From assembly GCA_016200585.1 (NCBI GenBank), contig JACQEN010000085.1, forward strand, positions 1 to 49,321: a stretch of 49,321 bases of DNA, written 5' to 3'. Position 1 is the stretch's first letter, and each line of letters starts with the position of its first letter. The stretch is from Deltaproteobacteria bacterium (GTDB lineage: Bacteria; Desulfobacterota; Binatia; HRBIN30). This document shows positions 16,338 through 24,809 of the stretch, one piece after another. The position numbers and the translations under genes are program-made. The notes beneath the pieces are model-generated. The model did not search any database. It was not told where the DNA came from and saw only the letters and a list, made by a program, of their open reading frames with translations.

Positions 16338-17346
16338 TCAGCCTCTCGGCGGGTCATTGCGGAAATAGGTTCGCCCGAGCCACAGCGCTACGCGGACGAG
16401 GCCGATCATCACCGGCACCTCGACCAGGGGGCCGATGACGGCGGCAAACGCCGCACCGTGGTGAATGCCAAACGTGGCTACCGCCACGGCGATCGCCAGC
16501 TCGAAGTTATTCGAGGCGGCGGTGAACGAGAGCGTGGCCGATTGCGGGTAGGTAGCGCCTACCGTCTTGCTCATGAAGAATGCCAGCAGGAACATCACGA
16601 CGAAATAAACGAGCAGCGGAATGGCAATGCGCACGACGTCCATCGGGAGCTGCACAATCGCTTCGCCTTTGAATGCGAACATCACCACGATGGTGAAGAG
16701 CAGCGCGATGAGCGTAATCGGGCTGATCTTGGGAATGAACTGAGAATGATACCAGTCCTTGCTCTTGGCACGGATGAGCACCAGACGGGTGACGAGACCG
16801 GCGATGAACGGGATGCCGAGGTAGACGAAGACACTCTTGGCGATCTCGCCGATGGTGACGCTGACCGTGACGCTCTGCAGGCCGAACCAGGCTGGCAGTA
16901 CGGTGATGAAGACATAGGCGTAGATCGAGAAAAAGAGGATCTGGAAGATGGAGTTGAACGCAACCAGACCGGCGCAGTACTCGGGATCGCCCCTTGCCAG
17001 ATCGTTCCAGACCAAGACCATGGCGATGCAGCGTGCCAGGCCGATCATGATGAGGCCGACCATGTACTCCGGCTTGTCGGGAAGGAAGACCACGGCCAGT
17101 CCGAACATGAACACCGGCCCGACGATCCAGTTCTGCACCAGCGACAGCCCCAGTATCCGCCAATCGCGGAAGACGCCGCCCAACTCCTCGTAGCACCGCT
17201 TCGATCCCAGGGAAGAGGTAACCGATCGCGACGCCAACGGTCATGGCGAGGAAGATCCAAAGGGTCAGGTAGCGATCGAGGAAGGCAAGCTGCTTCGGCG
17301 CGCTGTTCGTGACCGGCATCGCCATCGGCGTTGCAGTCACGGTCAT
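16338..17346 (-). pseudogene. acr3: ACR3 arsenite efflux permease, internal deletion with frameshift
   Basis: The N-terminus begins at 17346 (MTVTATPMAMPVTNSA, then [28 protein letters not shown]) and leaves the ACR3 alignment after about residue 50. The rest of ACR3 resumes in another frame at [22 protein letters not shown] and runs to 16338, including [16 protein letters not shown] with the conserved Cys needed for arsenite transport. About 25-28 residues normally between (the second membrane helix, ending in the PPLAKV region) are missing near 17190-17200. The ATG overlaps the arsR stop by four bases, so the operon layout is normal. Either a real loss of efflux or a sequence/assembly gap. 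Confidence 0.8.
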
Positions 17347-17741
17347 CGACTCACCTTTACGGATCCTGTCGCCACGCGCCGGTTGGGCTGCGCTCTCGCC
17401 AGGGGTCCGAAGGACAAGGCGTCGCGCAAGGCGGCAAACCGTTCTCGGACGATGCGGTAGTACACCCAAGTGCCGCGGCGCTCTCGATCGATCAAGCCCG
17501 CTTCGTAGAGCACTTTCAGATGGTGGCTCACGGTCGGCTGCTTGACGTCGAGCGGTTTGTTCAGGTGACAGACGCACGCCTCTCCGGAGGGTTGTGCGGC
17601 GATGAAGTTCAGGAGTTGCAGACGGCCCGGATCGCCGATCGCTTTGAAGCCGAGCGCGAGCTGCTCCGCATCTCCCCTCTTCAGCCGGCCGTCGAGCACG
17701 GTTGGGCAACACGGAACCACTCGGGAGACGGAATGTCGCAT
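17343..17741 (-). CDS. arsR: ArsR family metalloregulator
   Basis: 132 residues. The winged helix is clear: LALGFKAIGDPGRLQLLNFIA, then VKQPTVSHHLKVLYEAGLIDRERRGTWVYYRI. The sensor site CVCHL precedes the recognition helices, as in the ELCVCDL arsenite site of ArsR; an extra CC pair lies at residues 11-12. Its stop overlaps the acr3 start (ATGA). It should repress the operon in the absence of arsenite. A candidate operator lies just upstream. Confidence 0.9.
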   Translation of the reverse strand: MRHSVSRVVPCCPTVLDGRLKRGDAEQLALGFKAIGDPGRLQLLNFIAAQPSGEACVCHLNKPLDVKQPTVSHHLKVLYEAGLIDRERRGTWVYYRIVRERFAALRDALSFGPLARAQPNRRVATGSVKVSR

Positions 17742-17747
17742 AGCCCT

Positions 17748-17779
17748 ATATTGACGATCATCGATGCAGGAATCAATAT
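17748..17779 (-). promoter_or_regulatory. Candidate ArsR operator
   Basis: Perfect inverted arms ATATTGA (17748-17754) and TCAATAT (17773-17779) are separated by 18 bases and sit 7-38 bases upstream of the arsR ATG. On the minus strand TTGATT may serve as a -35 box. AT-rich TCAA/TTGA arms are typical of ArsR/SmtB sites, but the wide spacing makes this tentative. Confidence 0.35.
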
Positions 17780-17846
17780 CGACAGCGATCGATCTTTGAG
17801 CCGATCGAACCAGGTCGATGCGCCGCTTGGGGCCGATTCGACGCAG

Positions 17847-18791
17847 TTACTGTGGTTGCGGCAACCATACCTCGACCTGCCCGGTAGGTGCGTTGAGCTT
17901 CAGTAGGTGAGGTTCGCCGGCGATCGCGAGCTGATTGAACGGTGCCGTGGCGCGGAGATCTTCGTGCAGCTGGCGAGCTGCGTCGGCGTCGGACTCGTTG
18001 AAGTATCGCACCTGCAGCTCGTTCGGCGCCTTGTTCCCGACCCTTTCCGCCGGCGGCGTCAACCATCCCTTGTTTTCGCACAGCTTGCGTAATTGCTTGA
18101 CCAGGTCGGCTTGGCTGTCGTCGGCATACTGAATGTAGACGCGACGTGGCAGCGAACGAGCCAGCGCTACCTGCGCCGAGCTCAGGATCGGCCGCACGAG
18201 ATTCGAATTCTCGATCTCGGCAACTGTGGCGGACAGACTCAGGCGTTCGGTCGATTCGCGCCGGTCGACGGCGCGAATTGTGTCGGTGGCGTTGCGCGAT
18301 TCACCGTTTTGCGGTGCGGCGGCTTCCTGCCGTACCTGTTCGGCAACGCAGCTTCCTGTCTCTCCGGCCAGACCTTCGCCGAGGGTCTTGTCGATGGCGC
18401 CGCTGGCGATCATGTGCGCGAGCACGCGGCAGGCCAAGGCCCGGTCGGGACTCCCGGTCTTGGCGAGCATCGGCAAAAACGGCGACACATGCTGTACGTC
18501 GATGAGTGCCTTGGCACTGTCCGCCGCAGCTTTGCGGTCGGCCTTGTGGAGATGCTCGTCGATCTTGGTGTAGCCCCATGTGGCGACGCTCAGCAGCACG
18601 GCTGCCATCGTCCCGATTCCGACGTTGGTGTTGAGCAGCGCGATCAGCTTGTCGAAGAACGATTTCTCTCGCGACGGCGGAGCCAGGGCAGATTGGATCT
18701 CGCGCCGCAGCTGCTCCTCGGCACGAATGCGTTCTTGATCGTGTGACGTGAGGATACCGGAGGTTGGGGCCGTTGGTGTCGGATCTGTCAT
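17847..18791 (-). CDS. Membrane-anchored protein with LytR_C-like C-terminal region
   Basis: 314 residues from the ATG at 18791 (GGGAG upstream); longer frames overlap the tRNA. A charged N-terminus leads to one membrane helix about 75-97 (VGIGTMAAVLLSVATWGY), then a helical region with two Cys (ALACRVL, SCVAEQ). A C-terminal ~95-residue domain (RVYIQYADDSQADLVKQLRKL, then LQVRYFNESDADAARQLHEDL) looks like the LytR_C/SPOR-type alpha-beta fold that binds glycans or proteins. The C-terminal domain probably faces the periplasm. Unknown function; the neighbours do not help. Confidence 0.7.
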   Translation of the reverse strand: MTDPTPTAPTSGILTSHDQERIRAEEQLRREIQSALAPPSREKSFFDKLIALLNTNVGIGTMAAVLLSVATWGYTKIDEHLHKADRKAAADSAKALIDVQHVSPFLPMLAKTGSPDRALACRVLAHMIASGAIDKTLGEGLAGETGSCVAEQVRQEAAAPQNGESRNATDTIRAVDRRESTERLSLSATVAEIENSNLVRPILSSAQVALARSLPRRVYIQYADDSQADLVKQLRKLCENKGWLTPPAERVGNKAPNELQVRYFNESDADAARQLHEDLRATAPFNQLAIAGEPHLLKLNAPTGQVEVWLPQPQ

Positions 18792-18912
18792 ACGGATCTC
18801 CCTATCTCTTCGTCGGAGTAGAACGCGAAGGGTGCGTGAGAGTCTCCGTAACGCCTGCCCAGCGTCTGCAAAGCAACAAGAGCGGACGCGATGGATCACA
18901 GAATGAGAAAAG

Positions 18913-18986
18913 CGCGCCCAGGCTGACTCGAACAGCCGACCCCAAGATTCGTAGTCTTGTGCTCTATCCAACTGAGCTATGGGCGC
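18913..18986 (-). tRNA. tRNA-Arg (ACG)
   Basis: The cloverleaf is complete on the minus strand over 74 bases: acceptor GCGCCCA/TGGGCGC, D-stem GCTC/GAGC, anticodon stem CAAGA/TCTTG with loop CTACGAA (anticodon ACG), variable GGGTC, T-stem GGCTG/CAGCC with TTCGAGT, and discriminator G. No CCA is encoded. A34 would be edited to inosine by TadA. Confidence 0.95.
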
Positions 18987-19139
18987 GTGTGCCGGTTTGC
19001 CGACGGGATCGCTGAAGTAACATGCACGGTTTTATGGCGCAAGGCAGACTCGACGAGCGGCGAGAGGCCGAGACAGGAGTGGAAATCGGGATTCGGGAAC
19101 CGCGAACTTGGCGTCCAGAGGCTCGACAGCCTGGCCCCT

Positions 19140-19718
19140 TTATGCGGCGGACGGCGCCGGCCAGAACAGCTCGCGGATCACCTTGATGTAGTAGGCAATC
19201 CCCGACCATAGGCCGATGACGATCGAGATCCAGGCGAAGTACAGGCCACCGTGGTGGAAGTCGATGCCGAGAAAATCGTAGTGCAGCAGCAACCCCTCGA
19301 CGGCGGACATCTGGAAGATGGCTTTGTATTTGCCGAGCTCTTCGGCGGCGAGCACAACGCCCTGATTGAGCGCGACGGCGCGTAGACCGGTAACGGCGAT
19401 CTCACGGCCGATGATCACCACTGCCATCCAGGCGGGGACCTCCGGTTGGCGGTCCATCGCCACCAACATGATCAGCGCCGTAGCGACGATCAACTTGTCG
19501 GCCAGTGGGTCGAGCAGCTTGCCGAGCGTGGTCGAGATGTTCCAACGGCGCGCGAAGTAGCCGTCGAGAAAATCGGAGACGCAAGCAATGAAAAAGGTCA
19601 GGCCTGCCAGCGCGCTTGCCGTCGGGCCGGGGTCGGTGAGGAAGACGACCATGACCGGAATCAACAGGATCCGGATGAGCGTCAAGACGTTGGGGAGATT
19701 CCAGATCTCACTCGCCAC
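19140..19718 (-). CDS. pgsA: CDP-diacylglycerol-glycerol-3-phosphate 3-phosphatidyltransferase
   Basis: 192 residues, the usual length. The start NLPNVLTLIRILLIPVMV is typical, and the CDP-alcohol phosphatidyltransferase motif D-x2-D-G-x2-A-R-x8-G-x3-D-x3-D is complete (DFLDGYFARRWN, then GKLLDPLADK). About five membrane helices. It makes phosphatidylglycerophosphate for anionic phospholipids. Monocistronic here; 154 bases from the tRNA gene and divergent from the envelope cluster at 20032. Confidence 0.92.
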   Translation of the reverse strand: MASEIWNLPNVLTLIRILLIPVMVVFLTDPGPTASALAGLTFFIACVSDFLDGYFARRWNISTTLGKLLDPLADKLIVATALIMLVAMDRQPEVPAWMAVVIIGREIAVTGLRAVALNQGVVLAAEELGKYKAIFQMSAVEGLLLHYDFLGIDFHHGGLYFAWISIVIGLWSGIAYYIKVIRELFWPAPSAA

Positions 19719-20031
19719 AGCACGTGGTTATCACGGAGCAGCAACGCCGGGAAGAAGAGAGCGCGAGCTCTGCATCGACTCGACATACAACCGTTGACCA
19801 AGTGCGCCTCAGCTCGTTTGGACGTCAGAGAGGTCAGCGTCCTCTTCATTCCCTCAACTCTGCGAGCAGACGGATGCTTCGTTTGCACTCCGCAAGGTGA
19901 ATGAGCCTAGGGCCAGCCGCTTGACAGGCTTCTCTGAGCTTGAAATACGGCGAACCACTGACACTTGGGCGGGGGGCAATGCGAGTGACGAAATCGTTCT
20001 TTCTGTTCGCGATCCGGGGCGGGGGGGCCGT
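19719..20031. other. 313-base divergent intergenic region
   Basis: This lies between pgsA (-) and the repeat membrane protein (+). The plus-strand frame extends to 19897, but the first 45 codons lack coding character and precede the promoter-like site, so they are not included in the gene. It holds the candidate promoter at 19921; nothing else was recognised. Confidence 0.5.
19921..19949 (+). promoter_or_regulatory. Candidate sigma-70 promoter of the envelope cluster
   Basis: A perfect -35 box TTGACA (19921-19926) is followed after 17 bases by AATACG (19944-19949), a 3/6 match to TATAAT. The distance to the ATG at 20032 is 82 bases. The weak -10 makes this uncertain. Confidence 0.4.
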
Positions 20032-21276
20032 ATGAGCAGTCTCGTCGAGACCCTCAAACAATTTCTTTCCAATTTTCCAAAGCTAGCCAGCGGCGTCTGG
20101 CTCAACGCCAAGGGTATTGTGATCGCTGTTTTGATCTCACTGGCGTTTCTGGTGCCGGGATGGGTGATCGGCTGGGTGGTCACCCCCTGGGGGATCTTCC
20201 GGCACTACGTCAACACCGTTGCCGAGGTGACGGGCCTCAATCTGTACCTGGTGAGCGCGCTGTCGACGGTGCTCTTCATTCCATTCTACTACGGCTATTC
20301 GCTGTTGATCAGCCCGCTCAGCAAGCGACGGCGCTACGCTGGTGCGAGCATCCTGGGGGGAATGTTCGTCTTGTACAATCTGGGACTCTACTCGGCTACC
20401 AAGAAGGCCAATTTTTCCTTCGGGGAGGGGAAAGCGATCAAGTGGTACGCGATTACGCCCGACGGCCTCTATGAAGCCGATCGCGAGGGCACCGATCCGA
20501 AGTACGGTCTGCATCTTACGGCGGTGACCCCCGACATGGCCGAAATCCTGGAATTGGTTCGCCAGGGACCACCCGCGCTGCTCGATCCACACGCCACCGA
20601 GTTCTTCAATGCCAACACCGGACGTGCCCGTTCGTGGTACTCGCTGGACGAGGACGACAACTATCGGTTCTTTGACAGGCCGGGGTACGATCCTCGCTCG
20701 AGTGCAGAGCTAAAACCTGTCACCCATGCCGTCGTGGACGAATGGCGAAAGCGGGACAAAGAAAAGGCCGCTGCCGTCGGTGGCAACCCAAACCCAATCG
20801 ATCCCAAGACAGCGGTATTTTTCAACCCGGTCAGCGGCAAGCCGCAGGTTTGGTACCACCACGATCCGGACGGGACTTGGGAGTTTTTTGGGACTCGGGG
20901 GTTTCATCCAAGAACCGGTGCGGAGCTCAAGGAAGTTACCGCTGAAGTCGTGGAAGAGTGGCGTACGGCCGAGCAGGCCCGTGCCGCTTCGGACCCTGCG
21001 GCCATCGAGCAAGCCAAGGTCAACCAGGTGGACCCTCGCAGTGTCGTTTTTTTCAATCCGACTAACGGTCAACCCTTCGTTTGGTGTGGACGAGGACCAA
21101 GCGGCCGAATGGAGTTCTTTGACCGGAAAGGTGTTCACCCACTGACGGGCGCGCCGCTGCAGCCGGTTACGCAAGAGATCCTTGCTCGCTGGCGAACCGA
21201 TGAACAGCGACTTGCGGAAGCTGCAAAGCCCAAGGCGCCGGCGCCGCCGCACGATGCGTTGAAGGATCGTTGGTAG
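20032..21276 (+). CDS. Membrane protein with three 52-residue C-terminal repeats
   Basis: 414 residues from the ATG at 20032. Three hydrophobic segments occur in the first ~120 residues (IVIAVLISLAFLVPGWVIGW; LVSALSTVLFIPFYYGY; GGMFVLYNLGLY). A linker follows with one degenerate copy (WYAITPDGLYEADREG), then three repeats of exactly 52 codons at 20593-20748, 20809-20964 and 21040-21195. Shared pattern: FFN-x3-[TS]-G or FFNPxxGxP, WY, then [EY]-[RF]-F, P-x-[ST], A-x-L-x-x-VT and a closing WR. Conserved aromatic and Gly positions suggest a small beta fold for peptide or glycan binding. Proposed inner-membrane anchor with repeats in the periplasm or cytosol; topology is uncertain. First gene of a five-gene envelope cluster. 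Confidence 0.75.
   Translation: MSSLVETLKQFLSNFPKLASGVWLNAKGIVIAVLISLAFLVPGWVIGWVVTPWGIFRHYVNTVAEVTGLNLYLVSALSTVLFIPFYYGYSLLISPLSKRRRYAGASILGGMFVLYNLGLYSATKKANFSFGEGKAIKWYAITPDGLYEADREGTDPKYGLHLTAVTPDMAEILELVRQGPPALLDPHATEFFNANTGRARSWYSLDEDDNYRFFDRPGYDPRSSAELKPVTHAVVDEWRKRDKEKAAAVGGNPNPIDPKTAVFFNPVSGKPQVWYHHDPDGTWEFFGTRGFHPRTGAELKEVTAEVVEEWRTAEQARAASDPAAIEQAKVNQVDPRSVVFFNPTNGQPFVWCGRGPSGRMEFFDRKGVHPLTGAPLQPVTQEILARWRTDEQRLAEAAKPKAPAPPHDALKDRW
20593..21195 (+). repeat. Three tandem 156-base coding repeats
   Basis: Each copy (20593-20748, 20809-20964, 21040-21195) codes 52 residues, with spacers of 60 and 75 bases. Similarity is at protein level (FFN...WY...FF...P...L..VT....WR), so the duplications are old. 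Confidence 0.8.
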
Positions 21277-21293
21277 TCGCTGCGGTGGTGCCC

Positions 21294-22205
21294 ATGCGCG
21301 CGGATCGCTCCACGATTGCAGTGATGTTTGCCACGGCGTTGCTGGCCACATGGCGATGCGGCTGTCCCATCGCATCGGCGCAGGAGAGCACCAAGTGCGC
21401 CGTTGCCGTGCTGCCCTTTGACGCACCGAGCGATACGCCGTCGCTTGATGTCGCTGCGCTCAGGGACGCGTTCAGCCGCGTGCTGACGGATACTCACAAA
21501 TTCGTGGTCGTGGATCGCTCGCGTCTCGACCGTGCTCGACAAGAGCAGAAGTTCTCCCATTCGGCGCAAGTCGATGCCGCGACGCGGACCCGGTTCGGCA
21601 AATTTGTCGGTGCGCAGTATCTGGTCCTTGGGATCGTTACGGACGACTCGGTGAGTCGCCCCGAAGAGCTACCTTACGGCGCTGGAACTGCCCGAACGGT
21701 CCACGTGAGCGTCGAAGTGCAGGTGGTACGTGTCAGCACCGGCCAAATCGTCTCGGCTAGAAACGCGAGTGCGACGGTGTCGGCGCGAGTAACCGGTGCC
21801 GATTCGGGAGAGCAGAAAACTCGCAAGGCGCTCGAGGAGGCCATCCAGCAAGTCGCCAACGATGCGGTGGTGGCGATGGTGGACGTCGTCTACCCGCTGA
21901 AAATCGTCGATGCGAGTGATGGCAGCGTTCGCTTGAACCGGGGGCGCGGAGCGGGGCTCGAGGTCGGCACGGCGCTCCGTTGCTTCTCGGAAGGCCGCAA
22001 GCTGATCGATCCTGATACCGGAGAATCATTGGGCAACAGCGAGGCACCATCCGGCCGGGTGCGAGTTACAGAAGTGTTGCCCAAAATCACCGTCGCGAAA
22101 GTGCTGCAAGGCACCCCGGGAGAGGGGGACACGTGTCGGCCGGCAGACGAAGGGACTGAGCAACCGGAGGACGGGAGCGGGACAAAGTCGATACATTCGT
22201 ATTAG
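21294..22205 (+). CDS. CsgG/LpoB-like periplasmic lipoprotein-type assembly protein
   Basis: About 303 residues. A signal region (STIAVMFATALLATW) with CGC leads to a CsgG-type fold: VAVLPFDAPSDTPSLDVAALRDAFSRVL, FVVVDRSRLD, then RFGKFVGAQYLVLGIVTD, VHVSVEVQVVRVSTGQIVSARNAS, all core elements of the curli secretin and LpoB fold. The C-terminal ~100 residues (YPLKIVDASDGSVRLNRGRGAGLEVGTALRCFSEG) look like the flagellar-assembly-T C-terminal beta module. The ATG at 21294 is used; a TTG at 21270 overlapping the previous stop is possible. Probably periplasmic/outer-membrane; second gene of the cluster. Confidence 0.75.
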   Translation: MRADRSTIAVMFATALLATWRCGCPIASAQESTKCAVAVLPFDAPSDTPSLDVAALRDAFSRVLTDTHKFVVVDRSRLDRARQEQKFSHSAQVDAATRTRFGKFVGAQYLVLGIVTDDSVSRPEELPYGAGTARTVHVSVEVQVVRVSTGQIVSARNASATVSARVTGADSGEQKTRKALEEAIQQVANDAVVAMVDVVYPLKIVDASDGSVRLNRGRGAGLEVGTALRCFSEGRKLIDPDTGESLGNSEAPSGRVRVTEVLPKITVAKVLQGTPGEGDTCRPADEGTEQPEDGSGTKSIHSY

Positions 22206-22280
22206 TCGTTCGGGCACATCAAGGATCCGGAGATCTCGACAGCGTCGTCGTCGGGGGCTTGGATGGAAATGGGGGGAATC

Positions 22281-23714
22281 ATGAGATTGCGATCGGCAAG
22301 ATGGATTTGTGCGACGTTCTTCGCGTGCGGCTGCGGCATTGTGACGGCGAACAATCGCGAGTTGCTCGATGCTCGCACGCAGTTGAACAACGGCGATTTC
22401 TCAGGTGCACTCGCTTCCGTCGATTCCAAGCGACGCGACGATTTGTGTGCGATCCTGGACCGGGCGGTGATTTACGAAACGGTTGGGCAGGTTCCCGAAA
22501 GCAATCGTGAGTTTGATCGCGGTGAGGCCAAGATCAAGGAGTACGAAAACCGCGCCGTCGTGAGTGCAACCGAAGCAGCAACGGGTGTCGGGAGCCTTCT
22601 GGTGAACGACAAGATGCTGGAGTACCAAGGGGAAGGGTACGAAAAGGTCCTTCTGCACGCATTCAAGGCCCGCAACTATCTGCTTCTCGGTAAGGAGGAA
22701 GACGCTCGCGTCGAAATACGCAACGCCAACATGCGGCAAGACGAAGAGAGGAAGCGTCACCAAGACGAAATCAACAAAGCCAAAGCGGAGGCGAAGAATA
22801 AGAAGGTTGACCTGGGGACCTTTTCCAAAGAAATGGACAAACAGTTTGCCGCATCGTCTGAGGTCCTGAAGCGACTCGACAACGTCTACCAAAACCCATT
22901 TGCAACGTATCTGTCGGCGACGGTTTACGAACTGAACGGTGAAGCGGATGACGCCTTCATTGATCTGAAGCACGCCTATGAGATGACGCACAGTCCGACC
23001 GTTGCGGCCGACCTGGTGCGGGTTGCAGGCAAGGCGCATCGTGCCGACGAGTTGAAGAGCCTTGGCCTTCAGCCGCACAAGGACAAGGGTTCCACCTCCT
23101 CCGCCCCGGCCGGCAACACCCTGATCTTCATTGACAACGGCCTGGCGCCAGAACGTGTTGAAATAAAATTCCCCATACCCGAGCCCGATACGGTGCTCTT
23201 TGCGGCGATGCCGATGACCAAGCCGATGCCCACCGATCTCGCCGAAGTCGAGGTTCTCCGGAGCAGCGGTGAGGTGGTCGGCAAGACCGAAGTGATGGTC
23301 GATATCGAGGCGATGGCGGTGCGCAATCTCCACGATCGCTATCCCGGTCTGTTGCTGCGGCAAGCCATTCGGTTGGCGGGGAAGGCCGCGATGGCGCACG
23401 AGGCAAAGGCACAGGAGGGCGTTGCGGGTGCTCTCATTTCGACCGCATTCAACCTGGTCACCGAGCAGGCAGATCTGCGTGGCTGGTACGCGCTGCCGCG
23501 TTCGATCCACGTTGCGCGGGTGAATCTCCCCGACGGTGAAAAAGAGGTTCGGTTGCGGTTGCTCGACCCTGCCAGCCGAGCGATTCAAGAGGTTACGGCT
23601 CCGGTGCTGTCTGCGGGGCCGCATCTGAGAATCGTTAGCGCACGATACATCAACGGGCATGTGACGTTGCCGTCGATTCATGAACAGGTCGCTGCGGATG
23701 GGAGAGCGATGTGA
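22281..23714 (+). CDS. COG3014-type lipoprotein
   Basis: 477 residues from the ATG at 22281 (GGGGGG upstream). A short signal with Cys (TFFACGC) may be a lipobox, less than ideal. Helical/TPR-like N-terminal half (FSGALASVDSKRRDDLCAILDRAVIYETVGQ; LLHAFKARNYLLLGKEEDARVEIRNANMRQ), then a C-terminal half with GNTLIFIDNGLAPERVEIKFPIP and WYALPRSIHVARVNLPDG. This is the COG3014 family, which in other bacteria stands next to ycfL and lpoB as here. Function unknown; thought to be in the outer envelope. Its stop overlaps the next gene's GTG. Confidence 0.8.
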   Translation: MRLRSARWICATFFACGCGIVTANNRELLDARTQLNNGDFSGALASVDSKRRDDLCAILDRAVIYETVGQVPESNREFDRGEAKIKEYENRAVVSATEAATGVGSLLVNDKMLEYQGEGYEKVLLHAFKARNYLLLGKEEDARVEIRNANMRQDEERKRHQDEINKAKAEAKNKKVDLGTFSKEMDKQFAASSEVLKRLDNVYQNPFATYLSATVYELNGEADDAFIDLKHAYEMTHSPTVAADLVRVAGKAHRADELKSLGLQPHKDKGSTSSAPAGNTLIFIDNGLAPERVEIKFPIPEPDTVLFAAMPMTKPMPTDLAEVEVLRSSGEVVGKTEVMVDIEAMAVRNLHDRYPGLLLRQAIRLAGKAAMAHEAKAQEGVAGALISTAFNLVTEQADLRGWYALPRSIHVARVNLPDGEKEVRLRLLDPASRAIQEVTAPVLSAGPHLRIVSARYINGHVTLPSIHEQVAADGRAM

Positions 23715-24145
23715 CGCGTCGAGCCTGGCCAATCAGGATGATGATCGCAACGGTCGTAGCGGGGTCTCTGGTAGGTTGTGGTGCCGCATCCAACACGCTG
23801 GAGGGGAGGACCGAACCTCCTCGACCATCTCAACCGACGGCCAGTGAACGCGTCGTCATCGGTTCCCCTGGGCTGGCGCGCGATCTGAAGTTCGGTGATG
23901 TGGTCACACGTGAGGAGGGTCTGCTTCTGCACGTTCAGGTGTCGCTGGAAAACGACACGAAGAGCGCCGTCAATTTCGAGTACCGTTGGGAATGGACGGA
24001 CGCCGACGGGTTTCAACTCGGTGACACGCTGTCGGCCTGGCAACCTGGCTTCGTCAACGGTGGCGAGCGAAAACTGCTGGGTTCGGTTGGCCCCGGACCG
24101 GCCGCCAGAAACTTCAGGCTCTACGTTCGCAGGCCGGGCGACTGA
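23711..24145 (+). CDS. ycfL: YcfL-like lipoprotein (DUF1425)
   Basis: 144 residues starting at GTG 23711, which overlaps the COG3014 stop; GGGAG lies six bases before it. A clear lipobox LVGC gives a lipoprotein after MMIATVVAGS. The mature part, GDVVTREEGLLLHVQVSLENDTKSAVNFEYRWEWTDADGF, is the DUF1425 beta-sandwich, ending FRLYVRRPGD. YcfL is genetically linked to lpoB in enterobacteria and others. The role is unknown; outer-membrane inner leaflet is expected. Confidence 0.85.
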   Translation: MTRRAWPIRMMIATVVAGSLVGCGAASNTLEGRTEPPRPSQPTASERVVIGSPGLARDLKFGDVVTREEGLLLHVQVSLENDTKSAVNFEYRWEWTDADGFQLGDTLSAWQPGFVNGGERKLLGSVGPGPAARNFRLYVRRPGD

Positions 24146-24165
24146 GTGAAAGAAGGAGTCGAGAG

Positions 24166-24750
24166 ATGAAGCTGGTGCAGGTCGTTTGCTTGACTGGTGT
24201 GGGGCTCTCTTTCGCCGGCTGTGCCCGGCAGGTCAGCTACCAGGATCCCACGCGGGTCGAAACGGTCACGGAAGAATGGGGTTCGAGCGACATCCAGACG
24301 GTTGCCGATCGCATGGCGAATTCGATGGTGCGCCTGCCGGAGATCGCCAACAATTCGCGACCGATCGTTCAAGTGAGCACGTTGAAAAACAAGACCACCG
24401 AGCACATCGATACGAAGAGTATCACCGACAAAATTCGGACGGCCTTGATCAAGACCGGGATGGTTCGGTTTACGGCGGTTTCCGACGCCGCGGCCGAAAT
24501 AGGTGAGAACATCGACTATCAGCAGGGGGGTGCCGTGAACAAAGCTACCGCCAAGAAGAGCGGCAAGCAGGTCGGTGCCGACTATCTCCTGTACGGCGAG
24601 GTGGATTCGATCGTCAAGCAAGCCGGACGGACCACCGACGTGTACTACAAGTTGACTCTGAATCTTGCCAACGTCGAGACCGGGATCATCGAGTGGAGCG
24701 ATGAAAAGGAGATTCGGAAACAAGCCGAACGCCCGCTACTCGGTTACTAG
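24166..24750 (+). CDS. lpoB: Penicillin-binding protein activator LpoB-like lipoprotein
   Basis: 194 residues. Lipobox FAGC (after VCLTGVGLS) places it in the outer membrane. The LpoB domain shows RPIVQVSTLKNKTTEHIDTKSITDKIRTALIKTGMVRF and KQVGADYLLYGEVDSIVKQ, then YYKLTLNLANVETGIIEWSDEKEIRK. In E. coli LpoB stimulates PBP1B from the outer membrane. Here it ends a cluster with YcfL, a COG3014 protein and a second CsgG-like protein, 20 bases after ycfL. A GAAGGAG site precedes the ATG. Assignment is by family; the partner PBP is not in the window. Confidence 0.85.
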   Translation: MKLVQVVCLTGVGLSFAGCARQVSYQDPTRVETVTEEWGSSDIQTVADRMANSMVRLPEIANNSRPIVQVSTLKNKTTEHIDTKSITDKIRTALIKTGMVRFTAVSDAAAEIGENIDYQQGGAVNKATAKKSGKQVGADYLLYGEVDSIVKQAGRTTDVYYKLTLNLANVETGIIEWSDEKEIRKQAERPLLGY

Positions 24751-24788
24751 GAACGACAGCGGCCAAGCTTCCGACAGGAAAAGGCTAG

Positions 24789-24804
24789 GCGATCGTCGGA
24801 TCGC
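24789..24804. terminator. Palindromic hairpin between convergent genes
   Basis: GCGATC (24789-24794), loop GTCG and GATCGC (24799-24804) form a perfect stem between lpoB (+) and the transglycosylase gene (-). No T-tract is obvious on either side; a bidirectional end is inferred. Confidence 0.35.
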
Positions 24805-24809
24805 GGGCT

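Noticed and set aside
17185-17205. Programmed frameshift in acr3
   Set aside because: Same reason: about 25-28 residues are absent, including a membrane helix.
15879-17312. 477-codon plus-strand frame across the ars operon
   Set aside because: Antisense to arsC and acr3; very His/Asp/Glu-rich translation with no fold.
22401-23732. 443-codon minus-strand frame opposite the COG3014 gene
   Set aside because: Antisense shadow; the plus strand has linked ycfL and lpoB in an overlapping operon.
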